NCBI GenBank assembly: GCA_949752745.1
Contig: OX457026.1
Coordinates: 70,240,591-70,304,590 of the forward strand
From: Protula sp. h YS-2021
Taxonomy: Eukaryota; Annelida; Polychaeta; Sabellida; Serpulidae
Direction of reading: 5' to 3'
Length of the DNA: 64,000 nt
Shown: in pieces, positions 13,981-26,309 of the stretch
Layout of the letters: each line of letters begins with the position of its first letter
Position numbering within the stretch: position 1 is the stretch's first letter
Notes under the pieces: generated by a model
What the model was told of the DNA's origin: nothing
Databases searched by the model: none
The model's input: only the letters and a program-made list of their open reading frames with translations
Translations under genes and position numbers: made by a program

Positions 13981-14824
13981 TATGGAATGCCATTTTAACA
14001 TTTAATGCTTATTTTTGATATCAAAATATATTTAGAGATATCAATAAATCAATTTAGATCTCATTAATTTATATTTTGCTATCAACAATTGAATTTTAGA
14101 TGGCAAAGATTTATTTTTGACATCAAAAAATCAATTTTACAAACCTAAAAAATCTTACGGGAGACACACATTCACATAAAATATAACGAATCGTCAATTA
14201 AATTTTGGAGATGAAAATTTGAATTATTGAGATCAATAATAACAACATAATTTTGGATCTCAAGAATTGCTTCTTTTTTGTACAGTAAAATTAAAATAAA
14301 GATTCTGTATACAAGGACAGTCATTATTTATTTACAGATGTGCGTTTCTGAATTTTTTATTTAAAAAAATAGACTGATATTTTGATATCAAGAATCAGTT
14401 TTTGAGATAAAAAAATCGTTTGCAGATTTCAAAATACAAATAAAAAATGTGTCAGTCTGATATAATGATATCTGAAATAAATCCTTGATATCAATATATA
14501 GAAAATCAATTAGTGAGCTCAAAATAATTATTTTGCTCTCAAATATTACATTTTTGCTATTAAGAATTAATTTTTTGATCTCAACAAATCAATTTTAGAT
14601 ATCATTAAATCATTTTTGATATCAATAAATATTTCTTGATATCTCTAAATATGTATTGATATCAAAAATTATTTTTTGAGATCAAGAATACATTTCGAGA
14701 TATCAAGAATACAATTACAGATAGCAAAAATGAATTCTTGATATCAAAATATAGATTTATTGAGATCAAAAATTAATTCTTGATTTCAGTAATTCACTAA
14801 TAAATGTGAAAACGGCATTCCATA
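13981..14824. mobile_element. MITE-like element filled with TTGATATCAA-type palindromic units
   Basis: The ends are inverted: TATGGAATGCCATTTTAACA on the left, and the right end read in reverse begins TATGGAATGCCGTTTTCACA. The interior of about 780 bases is a succession of short units on the theme (A/T)n-TTGATATCAA / TTGAGATCAA / TTAGATATC-(A/T)n, many of them self-complementary. It has no coding capacity. A partial relative is at 56749-56962. Confidence 0.7.
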
Positions 14825-14933
14825 TACATCTGCCATTATATAAATCACATAATAAATATACCGTATTAAAAATAGTTACAGCTGCTGAAGAGGGGACCGA
14901 AATTTTTTTGCAGGATAAAACAATCATTCTTCT

Positions 14934-15059
14934 TCTTCTTCTTTTTCTTTTTCTTCTTCTTCTTCTTCTTCTTCTTCTTCTTCTTCTTCTTCTTCTTCTT
15001 CTTCTTCTTCTTCTTCTTCTTCTTCTTCTTCTTCTTCTTCTTCTTCTTCTTCTTCTTCT

Positions 15060-15098
<39 letters not shown>
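14934..15098. repeat. (CTT)n followed by (CT)n
   Basis: About 130 bases of CTT trinucleotide pass into about 35 bases of CT dinucleotide. The plus-strand poly-Leu ORF here is an artefact. Confidence 0.97.
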
Positions 15099-15099
<1 letters not shown>

Positions 15100-15101
<2 letters not shown>

Positions 15102-16653
15102 TTACAGAGGCATAATTTTTTTCGCCAGCGTTATCAAGGGAAAAAGAGATTCTACAGTTAATAAAAATATCTTACCTTTGAACGTTTGTTTCCTTCCCAA
15201 TAAAATGAAGGACAGTAACTGTGGCTATTAGGTAACTAAGCCCATAGAATTTCATTTTTGAAAATTTTTATTATCATTATTATTATTTTCTCTTAGGTTA
15301 TTTGTATTAAGAGCTTTGTTTATTCAAATTCACAAGTCCTTAATAGTTTCTCTTGACTTTCCAGGTACAACACCAGTACTGAATGTAGTAAACGTCATAA
15401 CGTCCGCATTTCGCAAACGTCACGCACACATTTACGTCGTCGTTATCAACATGTATTTTCACCACTGCACATCGTCAGAATTCAAAATAATTAACTGGAG
15501 AGGGTATAGTTGATCTAATAAGCAGGGCCTGCCGCGGAAGGTGGGTGGGGGTACGGTGCTTATTTCGTTTCAAAAAGTGGTACTTTTCATTTAGTGCTCC
15601 ACGTTCTCCTCAAAAGGGGTTTGTTTCGGAACTGCATCCGCATAAAAAAGATAAATGAATTAATAATAAAATAAATAAATAAATAAAAGGCTGTGACCCA
15701 AATATGTAAGCGCCCACTCCCTAATTGTAAGTGTCTGTCGAACAATCGCTTGTATAGGAGCTGCTCCTGTGTTTAAATTTATTATTTAGTGAAAAGTTTG
15801 CTTGTTTTTTTTTATAAACTCCGCGCTTTGGGGAAACTGGGGGAAGGAGGGGGGGGGGGGGGGATTCACTACCATGCGTATCCATGACTCTTTAAACGAC
15901 CCCTAAATTTGGATGTCAATATTAAAAAAATAGACCACCTTCTTTATTAACGAAAAGCGGACACTCGGTATATCTCAGCATGCTCTAGCTGCGTCTGTGT
16001 TTACACATATAAACAATAAAGTATGGTGAAAAACAAGAGGAGTGTGGAACAGGGCCAGCACAAAATGAAAGGATTGCCCCCAACAAACATGATTAATTAG
16101 AAAAGATCGCACTTTAAAGTTCAATGAAATCGATAACATCTCTGAAAAAAAGGAATCTGAGAAAAAAATTGATGAAACTTCGAAAAGCAGAAAAGCGTTG
16201 ATTTTATTGGCAAACATGCAAATAATAACAATAACAATATTAATAATAATAATGGTAATAATTAATAGCAATATCAAGAACAGCAATGCAAAGAAGAAAT
16301 AACAATAGTAAGAACAGTAACAATATTGTTAATTATAACACGAATAACAATTACAACAGAAATCACAATAATAATCAAATGATAATAAAGTAAAGAAAAG
16401 AAAATGTCCTGTTCCTCCATGATAGAAATTCAGTTACATTTAAAGTTTTCATGAATGAGGGTTTAGAAGTTGGCAGGTGATATTTGGGGTCTTGACTAAA
16501 CTTTAGAATAATTAAGAAAACGAAATGAAACTTCTGGAGCAGAGCAAAAAATTAAATATCAAAATGAAAAGCTTGAACAAAATACCGATTGAATTTTTGC
16601 CATTTTGCTTAGAAAAGCGCTAAACTGAAGAATGTTTCTATTACATGACAAAA
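15100..16653. other. No gene seen
   Basis: AT-rich sequence with a G-homopolymer near 15849-15863 and AAT-rich stretches at 16210-16390. No supportable coding or RNA feature. Confidence 0.5.
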
Positions 16654-16910
16654 CAATTGAAGGGGTCCATGCATAAACTTGATAACTCCACTTATCAGGA
16701 AAATGCACTTTTACCACCACGGTATTTCTTGGCCCCTGTTCTATCACGCATGTAAGTCTTACACCTCAAAACCGATTAGAAGTGGGCATTTTTTAGGAAA
16801 ATGCTGTCGGAAAAGCCTATGATTGTTACTAAAATTTCAAACTTTAAAAGCGTTTTTCTCCACTGCTGATAACTGCAGTTATCAGGTTTATGCATGGACC
16901 CCTTCAATTG
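16654..16910. mobile_element. 257-bp MITE-like inverted-repeat element
   Basis: The left end CAATTGAAGGGGTCCATGCA is matched by its reverse complement at the right end, and the inverted similarity extends about 45 bases through a CTGATAAC...TTATCAG hairpin. It has no coding capacity; a 62-residue minus ORF over it is accidental. Confidence 0.75.
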
Positions 16911-18655
16911 CTAAAAAATTCCTGTTAAAAAATAAATCAATAAAATAAAAAAAAGCTAGCCCACGCGATTGGTTCAGGGTGCCTGTTTTCAATCATATAG
17001 ATAAAAAAACAAAACAGAGCGAACCACTACACTACTTTTTATCGTTACTTCAGAGGAATGGTACTTAAATTCGTAAACAACACCATATAGTGACACCAGC
17101 ACATTTCTTGTACAAAAAACAATAACTATAAACACTCTTTGAACATCTACTTTTATTTAGAAACTGCATTAGTTTGGCGCATTAGATGCCAGTCATCACA
17201 CGACAAACCATTACGGCATTTCAGCTGGAAAACGATGACAACAACCTATTGATGCATTTGGCTGTAAATGAACAAAGTAAGTTAATATGAGCGCACCCAG
17301 AGAGATTGCTATAGTAATAGAAATTGTAAATGACAGTTTATTATTAGAGATAAAACGCTACACTATAATTTACTGTTACAGATGAATTTGTTTCTGCTGG
17401 ATTTGTTGAATGCATGCAATGAGCAGCGTTTTTCAATAGTAGACGTTTTGCAGATAAAATACTGAAATATTGAAGTAAATTTCCTAGCCGTAATTATACG
17501 GTCTTTTGTCGAATGCTTGTGAAATAAATTCAGACTTTTGAAAAGTGTAAACTGTGGAACCTATAATTTAACTTAAGAACTATAAATGAACACTTTTGTT
17601 TATTGGACATCGGATTATATCAAGAGATTGGTTGCACTAAGAACTGCAAAACTGAAACAGTACACTTTTGCAGTTTTAGACTGATTGACTTATCAATTTA
17701 AATTGCAGTGGAAAACAGAAGGAAAGATCTCTGGGTGCCGCTAAAAGCTGGAGATTTTTGCTGAGTGCGGCTGTCATTAGAGATTACGTGTCTAACCGCG
17801 AGGGACATGTGACTAACCACATATTGTCATTTTAGAACGCTGCATTATAAAATGTCAAATTAAGCAACCAAAAAGGTTAAGTAACAGGCAACAGAAAAAA
17901 AATATGAGGCTGATTAAGAACTGAGTCTTCATGCTTATGCTGTGACCGCGCTAGAGCGTCTTGGGAGAGGATTTAATGGCTTAAATGGCAAAAAAGGTAA
18001 CATTTCATACTATTTGCCTGTGTCTTGTTTTTGCTAAAAAATATTGAATTTCCAGAATTTTTCTAATCAAACCCCCCCCCCCCCAAAAAAAAATGCCAGG
18101 AAAAAGCACTGTAGAAGTAAGTATATATATGTTACAAGAAACTGCCAAATTAGGAAGTTTCCTAAAAATTTCAGGCAGTTTGTAAATTTCCCGACTCAGC
18201 AAGTTTGTAAAGTGCCTGAAATATTTCAGGAATTTTATATAGTTTCTGATCAGTGGGCTTAAATTTTTTTACAGTTTGACTGAAATTATAAATCAATGAT
18301 TTGTAGTGCAGAACAACACTCTCATCTCTGACCAAAATTGTGATAATTAAAAATGATTTGCGGTCTTTGACATCAATGTTATGAATTGAATAGACCCCAG
18401 AAATATTTTGGCAATTTTTCACCGACAGGGATGAAAATTTTATGTACAGAAGTGCTTTAAAAACTGGGATACTAAACGCAAAAAAAAATCCAGAAATCGG
18501 ACTGATGTGTGGCACCCGCCACTTAATGTGCCAGGCTTGAAACGCACGAAAAATATGCCAGTGGCATTTAAGAGAGCGATGTTTAGGCCAAGTCTTCAAT
18601 ACACGCCACGGTTCAGTTTGCACAGCAAATCTGTCCAACATAGTATCTAGCTGCA
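16911..18655. other. No gene seen
   Basis: AT-rich intergenic or intronic DNA. Near 18150-18240 a short sequence with TTTCAGG and CCTGAAA stems repeats imperfectly. The 161-residue minus ORF at 18171-18656 reads in a different frame from the transposase relic next to it and has no recognisable domain. Confidence 0.5.
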
Positions 18656-18659
18656 TCTC

Positions 18660-18955
18660 TCAAAAATGTGCGTATCCGCCGTTGGCAATGAGAACTGCCC
18701 GGGTAGATATAGGGCGAAAACAGAGGCCATGGCAAAATATCAATTCCACTTGCTTGAATGTAGTCCATGCACATCATTCTTGCCGTATGAGGATTTGCGT
18801 TATTCTGCTTAAAATGAGTTTGTTTTTTTGATGAATTTCGGGATCAACATAGGACTACAGGATTTGCTCTCGATATTATAGCGCTGTCAAATTTCCGCTG
18901 ATGAAACGAAGTTAGTCTTTAATCCAAAAGCTATTCCACCACAGAGCATGATACC
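18660..18955 (-). pseudogene. Decayed Tc1/mariner-type transposase fragment
   Basis: Read on the minus strand, 18952-18918 gives IMLCGGIAFGLKT, which matches the V-W-G-G-I strand of Tc1-family DDE transposases. Further on, about 18810-18728, comes NANPHTARMMCMDYIQASGI, matching the N-A-x-P-H-T-A-R motif that carries the second catalytic Asp region. In-frame stops separate the two blocks and the expected D-x-N of the motif is altered, so it is a dead copy. Its terminal repeats were not located. Confidence 0.75.
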
Positions 18956-19801
18956 TTAGCCTGCTTATAGATGACGCTTATGTATGCAGACATCGTTAAA
19001 ATACTCACTCGACATACGCCAACTGCTTAAGCGTCCATAAGAGAAATCGAGACAAAAAAAACCAAAAAAAAAAAAAACCAAGGAACTCTTTTCCATTTAT
19101 TTTTGTCTCCACCGCACGTGATTGGCTGCGCTATTAAGGGCATTCCGCAGTTAATGATCGCGGCTAATGTTATTCCCTGACATGTACTTTTCGAATACCT
19201 TGCTGGTGAATCACCTTCTTACAATTTGTGCACTTATTCATTTACCACAACGTGCCGGAAGTCACAGGTTTCTAAGCGTCTGAGGACGGATGTATCGATT
19301 CCCGAGGAGTCGTTACTCAAAGTCTACCCTGACGCAGTCGGTCGCGCGTCGTTGCGGTCTGGCCCAGGCGTCGTTGACGCCAAAGTGCCTCCCAACATGA
19401 GGCTTTCCATAATTCCGACTGCGCTCTCTCTCGATTAAATTGTGATAGCCCTCGGCATGACAATTAATCAGATGAAAAAATCAGAATATTTAAACTTATT
19501 ATCTGGCAAAGCTTTAGCAGTTACTGTGCATTTATGTATGTGCCGTCTTTTTGTTAAGATTACACCAAACAGGAAAAAGGTGTAAAATTGACCACGTGAT
19601 TGTACAGAACAAGATATTAGATCAATTAACGTGATTTCCATCAAACATATAAACAGTCAGAAAAGAAGCATATTAGTGTCAACGAAAATAATATAAAATA
19701 CCCTAAAATGCCAAAAAAAAAAAAAAGTCGAAAAGTATTCTGCAAAAATCACCGAGCTTTTCATCTTTTTTCTTGTTGAGTATGTATACTTTCTGAATTC
19801 A

Positions 19802-19934
<133 letters not shown>

Positions 19935-20839
19935 CAGTTAAATTGGCTCAGTGACAATAAGTGAAAATAAGTATTTCAAAGTACTGCATATACTGATCTT
20001 TAGAAACGAAACAACCCTAGCTGTAAGATAAAGTAACTCCACTGTTATCTGAACATCTTTCACAATGACCAGTATAATTGTTATATTAACACATCCAATG
20101 AAAATTTGGATTGATTCAAATTCTGTAGTTGTGGCAAGAGAAATCACACTTTGAAAATTAAAAGATGGTATTGTAAAAATTTTACTTTGATATCTGATGC
20201 AGTAGGCAGAATTCGATATATTTTGATAGTGTTATAACAAGAAACATGTTTAAGGCAATAATATGACAGTAGCTCATGGTATGGGCAAAAATCCCTCTCA
20301 ACATTGTGCAGGGAAAGTTCGCATTGTTAAGGCAAAACATTCTCGGAGTTACTGCCCTCTCATTTTGTCTCGCATATCACTGGAAAACCACAGACATGAA
20401 ACAATATACCGGGCTATAAATTTGTGTGTTTTATAGCATTTAATAGACAAAAGACATCACAATGGAATGGGGCATCACAATGGCATCAAAATACTCAGTA
20501 ACAGACCGATGTACCAAAAAGCATCACTCATATCCCAGACATGACATAAAAAGCCTTGTGCAAATCATGAAGCACATAGTTATAAATATGGTATATCGAG
20601 GTCCATGTCATGCATGCCAGGTCAGGTATGAAGGAATCAGTAGTAGTTTTGCGAGGAGAGGCCCACATATGCGGGCACCACCGTTCTAACATCTTAAATT
20701 TACACCCTGATATGGCCTGTTGTTGTTAACTCTGACTCAAAGAAACACGTGGTTCATTGCGTAGAACTTTATTACGTGCAGAGAAGCTACATAGAAATAT
20801 TATAAAAATTTAATAATTAATGGTTGAAAATGTCCCGCA

Positions 20840-21022
20840 TAATCACTACCCAGCAAACATTAAGACGTCAGAATGACGTCGGGTCGGCGTCGTGACCCGA
20901 CCTTTCCGACGTCGGACTGACGTACCGGTTGTGGTTGTATATGAAATGGAACCGACGTCGGGTTTTCAACGTCAGAATGACGTCGGGTTTCGATCTCAAA
21001 CTGACGTCGGGTTTATCATCTT
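20840..21022. repeat. GC-rich cluster of GACGTCGG motifs
   Basis: Within AT-rich DNA this 180-base island repeats variants of TGACGTCGGGT about eight times in both orientations, separated by 10-25 bases, and begins with CCCAGCAAACATTAAGACGT. It resembles a dispersed GACGTC-rich repeat. No coding frame is supported. Confidence 0.7.
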
Positions 21023-21024
21023 GA

Positions 21025-24000
21025 AGCGACCAGTCTTAGACAAGTCTTACACAAATAGTCTAGAGTTATATAATTAATAAATAATTAATCATTCAACTGC
21101 TGTTGTGAAATACATACGAAAGCATTTTCCATGTAAATTTTTACAATCTAGGTAGAAAAATAGCGACGCGGCATCAAAATTCTAAAATTTTTATGTAAAA
21201 ATTACGTTTTTTCTTCGTCTTTTTCAAATGACTTCCATTTCCAGTGAGCGATAATAAATGTAGCGCTGATAAATATAGTACTAACCGTGTAACGTTGTAG
21301 CATTTATTGATTTCATGAGTCAAATCACTGCAGAATATTACAGATACCTATTATCTAACTAAACTAAAATTAAGACCGAGAAATTCTGGTTTTCGTCACA
21401 AAAATTTATAAAGAATCAAATTGTCATATTATAGAAGATAAAACAGTTCTCTACTTGTGCATCATACCCAAAAGAATAACATCAACAAAAACGTAAAATT
21501 ATGCTCGGAGTCTTGTAGGCATGAGCGCAACAACACATCAGACTGTTTTTGTTTTCAGCAAATAACAATAATAGATCTGTCTTTCTAACAACCATGTGTT
21601 TTGATTCTTGTAATCCTCAGTCTTTCTTTTAGTCTGCTTCACTGATAACACATAACGACGTGTTGCGTGACAATTTCACTATTCCTCTAGAGTTTAATAA
21701 ACCATTGCTGTTGGACTGGAGATACAATTTCTATTTAATTCCTCACCTCTGCTCGACATAGTTGACTAGGTAGTAGACACATATAAAGTGCTATGTAAAA
21801 TTACAAAACAAAGCAATTTTATAGAAAATATTTCTAGACCACACACATCACGTGACAAACACGTGCTCTTCTATGATTTTTTTCAATAAAGGTGATCCTA
21901 ATAAGATAATATGTAATAATAATCACAGTAAGACATAAAAAGTGATTTGTGACTGAAATTAAGTATGGAATAACACTATTCTGGTAAAAGATAGTCTTGC
22001 GTGGTGTTGTTATGTGCTTTTGATTGTATTTTTACAGGATTATAGAAAGCGCTAAGAAAAATATTGTTAATTGAAAACCTTAACAAAGCACCTTTCAAAA
22101 CCTATTTTTGCAACTCAAGAAAAGTCCACTTAGTTAAAGACCTCATTTTGATAAAATGCACCTTTATAAAAGATATATGCTACGCTCAACAATTCTCTAA
22201 ACGTTAAAAATAAAGATTAAAATGAGCCGAGTACTCAACGTTCTTATTAGTCTTCTTCTGCAACCTTTTTCAAGGAAAACATAACATGAGAGCTTGAATA
22301 AGCTTAATTGAACTTCTTGCCTAAGCTTAATTGAACTTCTTGCCCAAGCTTAATTGAACTTAGGTACAAATTTCGTAATAAATACACTGACTTGTTTAAA
22401 TGCAGATTATTGTTTTTCACCGTGCAAGAAACATTTATATAAAAACATGGCATCGAAAGAACCCAGACTTAAGATCTGCGATCGATGCACATTTAGTGAC
22501 CCTAGTGGAAAAATGACATCACAATCTATTAACCATCAATGGAGATTAAAGATTTGGCTTTTTCATAAAATAGAATTAGTTCCAAGTGGGTTTGTTTTGT
22601 TACACCAAGGCAAGCACATGTATTCAAAATAAAATGATTTCTGTAGAAAATGGTAATATTCATCATCTTATAAAAAGTTCTTTTCAACAAAAAGGTGTAA
22701 ATTGAGCTTTCTAGCAAAGGGGTTCCGTCGAATCTCATGGCATAGAAGGTCTGATTTTTATTCTTTTTCTTTATTTTAGGGAACAAATAATTGGTACCAT
22801 TAACGTTTTTGTTCAAGCCCTTACACACTTCTTAAGCAGGACTGTCCTTATTTATAACGGAGATACTTTAATTATTATTTTCCTAATCGAAGCATGAAAG
22901 AAATTTTGCTTGGTTGTGAAAAGTGTGTGGCAACATTAATTATTCCCATAACTCACTGCATTTATTCATTTCACAGCAAACATTAACCAATATTAAATAA
23001 AAGCTTTGCCATTAGTTTGTAGGCAGTAAATTGTTTTCATAGTGGCCCTGTAACTATTGCCGTCATTTGATAAATCTTCCCTGGTTTGTATTTTTCCGAA
23101 TGCTAAAGGATACATTTCGTTTATGTTTTAGAATGTTACATGATATATGGTGTTTGTTTTCAAACAATACGACACTTTTTCTAGAATGTTAAAGGGTACA
23201 TATCGTTTGTTTTCTTTACCTGCATTATTTGAGTTACTGCTAAAGTTGTAAGAAGTGGTTGTGTTAAGTATGACTCTGCTAATAAAGGAGAATCGTTTTA
23301 ATTTTTAGTTAATGGTTCGTGTGTAGAAATATAAGAGTGAATTAAAGACATTTAGGTGGAAAGACGTGATCTACTGTGAGGTGAGTTAACACTTTTTCCA
23401 ACCCTCTTTTCTCTTTGTTGCTACGAAATGGGATGAAAGTAAATACGCAATACTCTTTAAATACCTTGTATTTAAAAGATGAATAATATGTGTGATACAA
23501 ATCAATAAGATGTGTGATAAATAACGCTTTTTCTTTATTAGCACTAAATTTAACTCATTTCGTAATGTTAGAATTTCCAGACAAAAATATGTAGATGTTA
23601 TAATCGGGTAATCCTTTTATCCTTCAACTAACATAAAACAGATGATCAGACAATGTGCGGAACGAGCCAAAGTTAAATTTGAAAGTTTTTAGCATAAAAA
23701 GGTGTAGACCCACAAAAATCAAATTGCATATATTATAACTAGGCATTATATTATTAAAATAATGCCTTAACCATAATGTACTTTATTATTCAAAGCTTAG
23801 GTTCAAATACTACTGTAAACCATTTCAGTACAATCTTATTTTAAACAAATTATTTTACATTAGCATATGACACTTCTAGTTACATCTTTTTTGTAATCTC
23901 TAATTAATTAGTTTTCTCTGGAGAAGTATTTAGTTGAAGCCATCTTTTTCTGTACAGTTTTAAAATATTTAACTATCTTAAATGAAAGAGCTTTGCTCAA

Positions 24001-25500
24001 AGTCTGATAGCAACACTGTATGTCAACATTTGTGATGCGTGCTTCAGGACTCGAAGAAGATAGTTTCTTAAAATAGAGAATTCCCATTTGTCAAGGTTAC
24101 AAAGCAGTTCTGCTTTTAGAAAATGAAGTACAAATCAGCTTTGCAATTCAGAGGCAATTGCTGACTTTTAACACCTTTGGTGTGCTTTAATAATTTTCTT
24201 TGCATGCGTTTAGGCTATTTCTACAGTTCATGTGGCGCTACAATAGATAAATGTACCTGGCAATGAATCTCTTTTGATGAGCGAAAGTCCCATTAAACCA
24301 CATTGTAAAAAGGCATTCTATGTGTGTAACTACTGTTTAAACGGTGTCACAAATTTTATAGAAAACTATATATCTGTGTGGAAAACTAGTAGCCTAGGTG
24401 ACTAAGTCCTTGTATTTGCACCACGAATGTCTTTATATTATATCTAGCGATGAAGTTTATGTTCATGTTTAGTGTTACAAAGCAACCAGTAGATTAAGAT
24501 TTTGCTTATATTTCAAAAGCAAGGGTCTGTTTTAGCGTTTTATATCCGTGCAATTAGCTGAGAATTCGTTCCTCATACCACCGATTTTAAAGTGTCAGAT
24601 ATAAATATATAGTAAGTTACCAATTGAAGAAAAATCTCTTGTCAAACGAATTTTAATATAAATAATTAAGATAGTGTTTTCATTCATTTTAATTCCATAG
24701 TCATTCTCTCTTTCTGTCTATGTTTTAGTTATTTTTTTCCTTATTTTTTGTTTTTAAAGTGCTTGACTGAGAGTTTGAATAAGGAACATAAGCCTGGTTT
24801 GCACAAACAACATTGTGGTATGTTCGAAAGCTTAACCAAATGCATTTCTTTGCACGATGTAAAACTTATTTTGTTAACTCGAAAAAGACTAAAGACAATG
24901 CCACAGACATGTGGACAGAAAAGTTAATTTAAACCGTGCTGAACTCTGCCAGAAAGATGTAGCTTTCATTGTAAATGTGACCATTTGATATCTAAGTGAG
25001 ATCAAGTGTGGCTTTACAAAAGAAGTGACATAATTTTGTGATGCTAAAAGTATTTAATAGTCCTTTGAATTAAGAACATGCTTTGATATCAAAGCAAGTG
25101 AATGCAGCTGCGCTTAATTAAACAAAAGATGAAACAGCTGAGTTTACTTTAGGCCATGCAACTTTGCAACAAAGACATTTTGGCTGATTTTGAATACTCG
25201 TTGTAATTATATTTTTGAGTAGGCAGAACTGTAATGGACTTGAAGTTGAATTCGCTTGATAATTCTACTTTAAGGTTCCCACACATTGCGCAAACCGTAT
25301 CAGCTTGTGACTAGATACAAGAACCTGAGCCCAGTACATGGAATGTAAGTGCCTCGATGAAATTAGAAACAACCAGTAAAGGTATGAAAATTAGGCTATT
25401 AGAAAGGTTTGAGGTTTGGGGTGTAAAAGCAAGACTGGTGTTGCTTAGGCTAGCCTTCACCAAAGTAAATAGCTCAGCCAATGTGTAAAGAGGTTTCCGT
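21025..25500. other. Long AT-rich stretch without a recognisable gene
   Basis: Apart from three tandem copies of a roughly 24-base unit (CTAAGCTTAATTGAACTT..., 22290-22362) I find no gene, relic or element here. Short ORFs have no coding character. Confidence 0.55.
22290..22362. repeat. Three-copy tandem repeat of about 24 bp
   Basis: Copies of AAGCTTAATTGAACTTCTTG follow one another; the third is truncated. Confidence 0.85.
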
Positions 25501-25503
25501 TGC

Positions 25504-25506
<3 letters not shown>

Positions 25507-25568
<62 letters not shown>

Positions 25569-25635
25569 GAATAAGAATAAGAATAATAATAATAAGAATA
25601 AGAATAAGAATAAGAATAATTATTATTACTATTAT
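25507..25635. repeat. (AAT)n / (AAGAAT)n microsatellite
   Basis: About 60 bases of AAT trinucleotide pass into AAGAAT hexanucleotides. It is the source of poly-Ile and poly-Tyr shadow ORFs. Confidence 0.97.
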
Positions 25636-26227
25636 TATAAGCATTGATAATATTTGTATTTTTCTGACTGACTGTTTCCATTTCTGATAACAAAGTAATT
25701 AATGATAAAGGGGAAGGGAAAACAACACTCTGTTTGGGAAAAGATAAAAGAAATAAAAATTAGTTGTGACGTCGTCCACGGGCTATAGCCTCCTCTCTGG
25801 ACAGGTTTGATCTGTAATGGGGCAACAGCAAATGGTTTCTTCTTATTTTCTGAAGTTAAACAAGACAAATGACCAAAAAATGGAATTGTGTGAATTATTA
25901 ATGCCACCTCTAAGTGCACTGTTTATAGAAACTACGCATTCAGTACCAACAAAAAAGTAAGCAATCGTTCTCAACACGGGGCCAAGACCTTGGGCGTTAT
26001 ATTTTACCGTTTCATTTAAGTTATTTACAGACGACCTTACGACAAAGGTTCTGCAAAATTCTGCAGGTGCTCCTCAAAGATTTCAAAGTACTAAGGACTG
26101 ACCCTGCGCGGTACTGCTTCATATAATCATTCACATTCTCATACACCATTTCTGTTGCACATTCCTATGCCTCCAGTATATCAACAGCTAATGCCCATTC
26201 ACTTGCTAAGACCAAGAATTCTTTCAG

Positions 26228-26300
26228 CTCTTTTCTTTTTCTTCTTCTTCTTCTTCTTCTTCTTCTTCTTCTTCTTTTTCTTCTTCTGCTTTCTTCTTTC
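26228..26300. repeat. (CTT)n microsatellite
   Basis: Imperfect CTT trinucleotide tract of about 70 bases. Confidence 0.95.
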
Positions 26301-26309
26301 CTTTTTGTT

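Noticed and set aside
14806..15231. 141-residue plus-strand ORF with poly-Leu, resembling a membrane segment
   Set aside because: The hydrophobic run is (CTT)n microsatellite; there is no flanking coding sequence.
18171..18656. 161-residue minus-strand ORF
   Set aside because: No domain; adjacent to but out of frame with the Tc1-type relic, and low coding character.
20462..20689. 75-residue plus-strand ORF
   Set aside because: No recognisable domain or splice context.
23790..23830. GGTTCAAATAC resembling a tRNA B box
   Set aside because: No matching A box or cloverleaf could be drawn around it.
25635..25919. 94-residue minus-strand ORF
   Set aside because: No splice-site support, no motif; likely chance.
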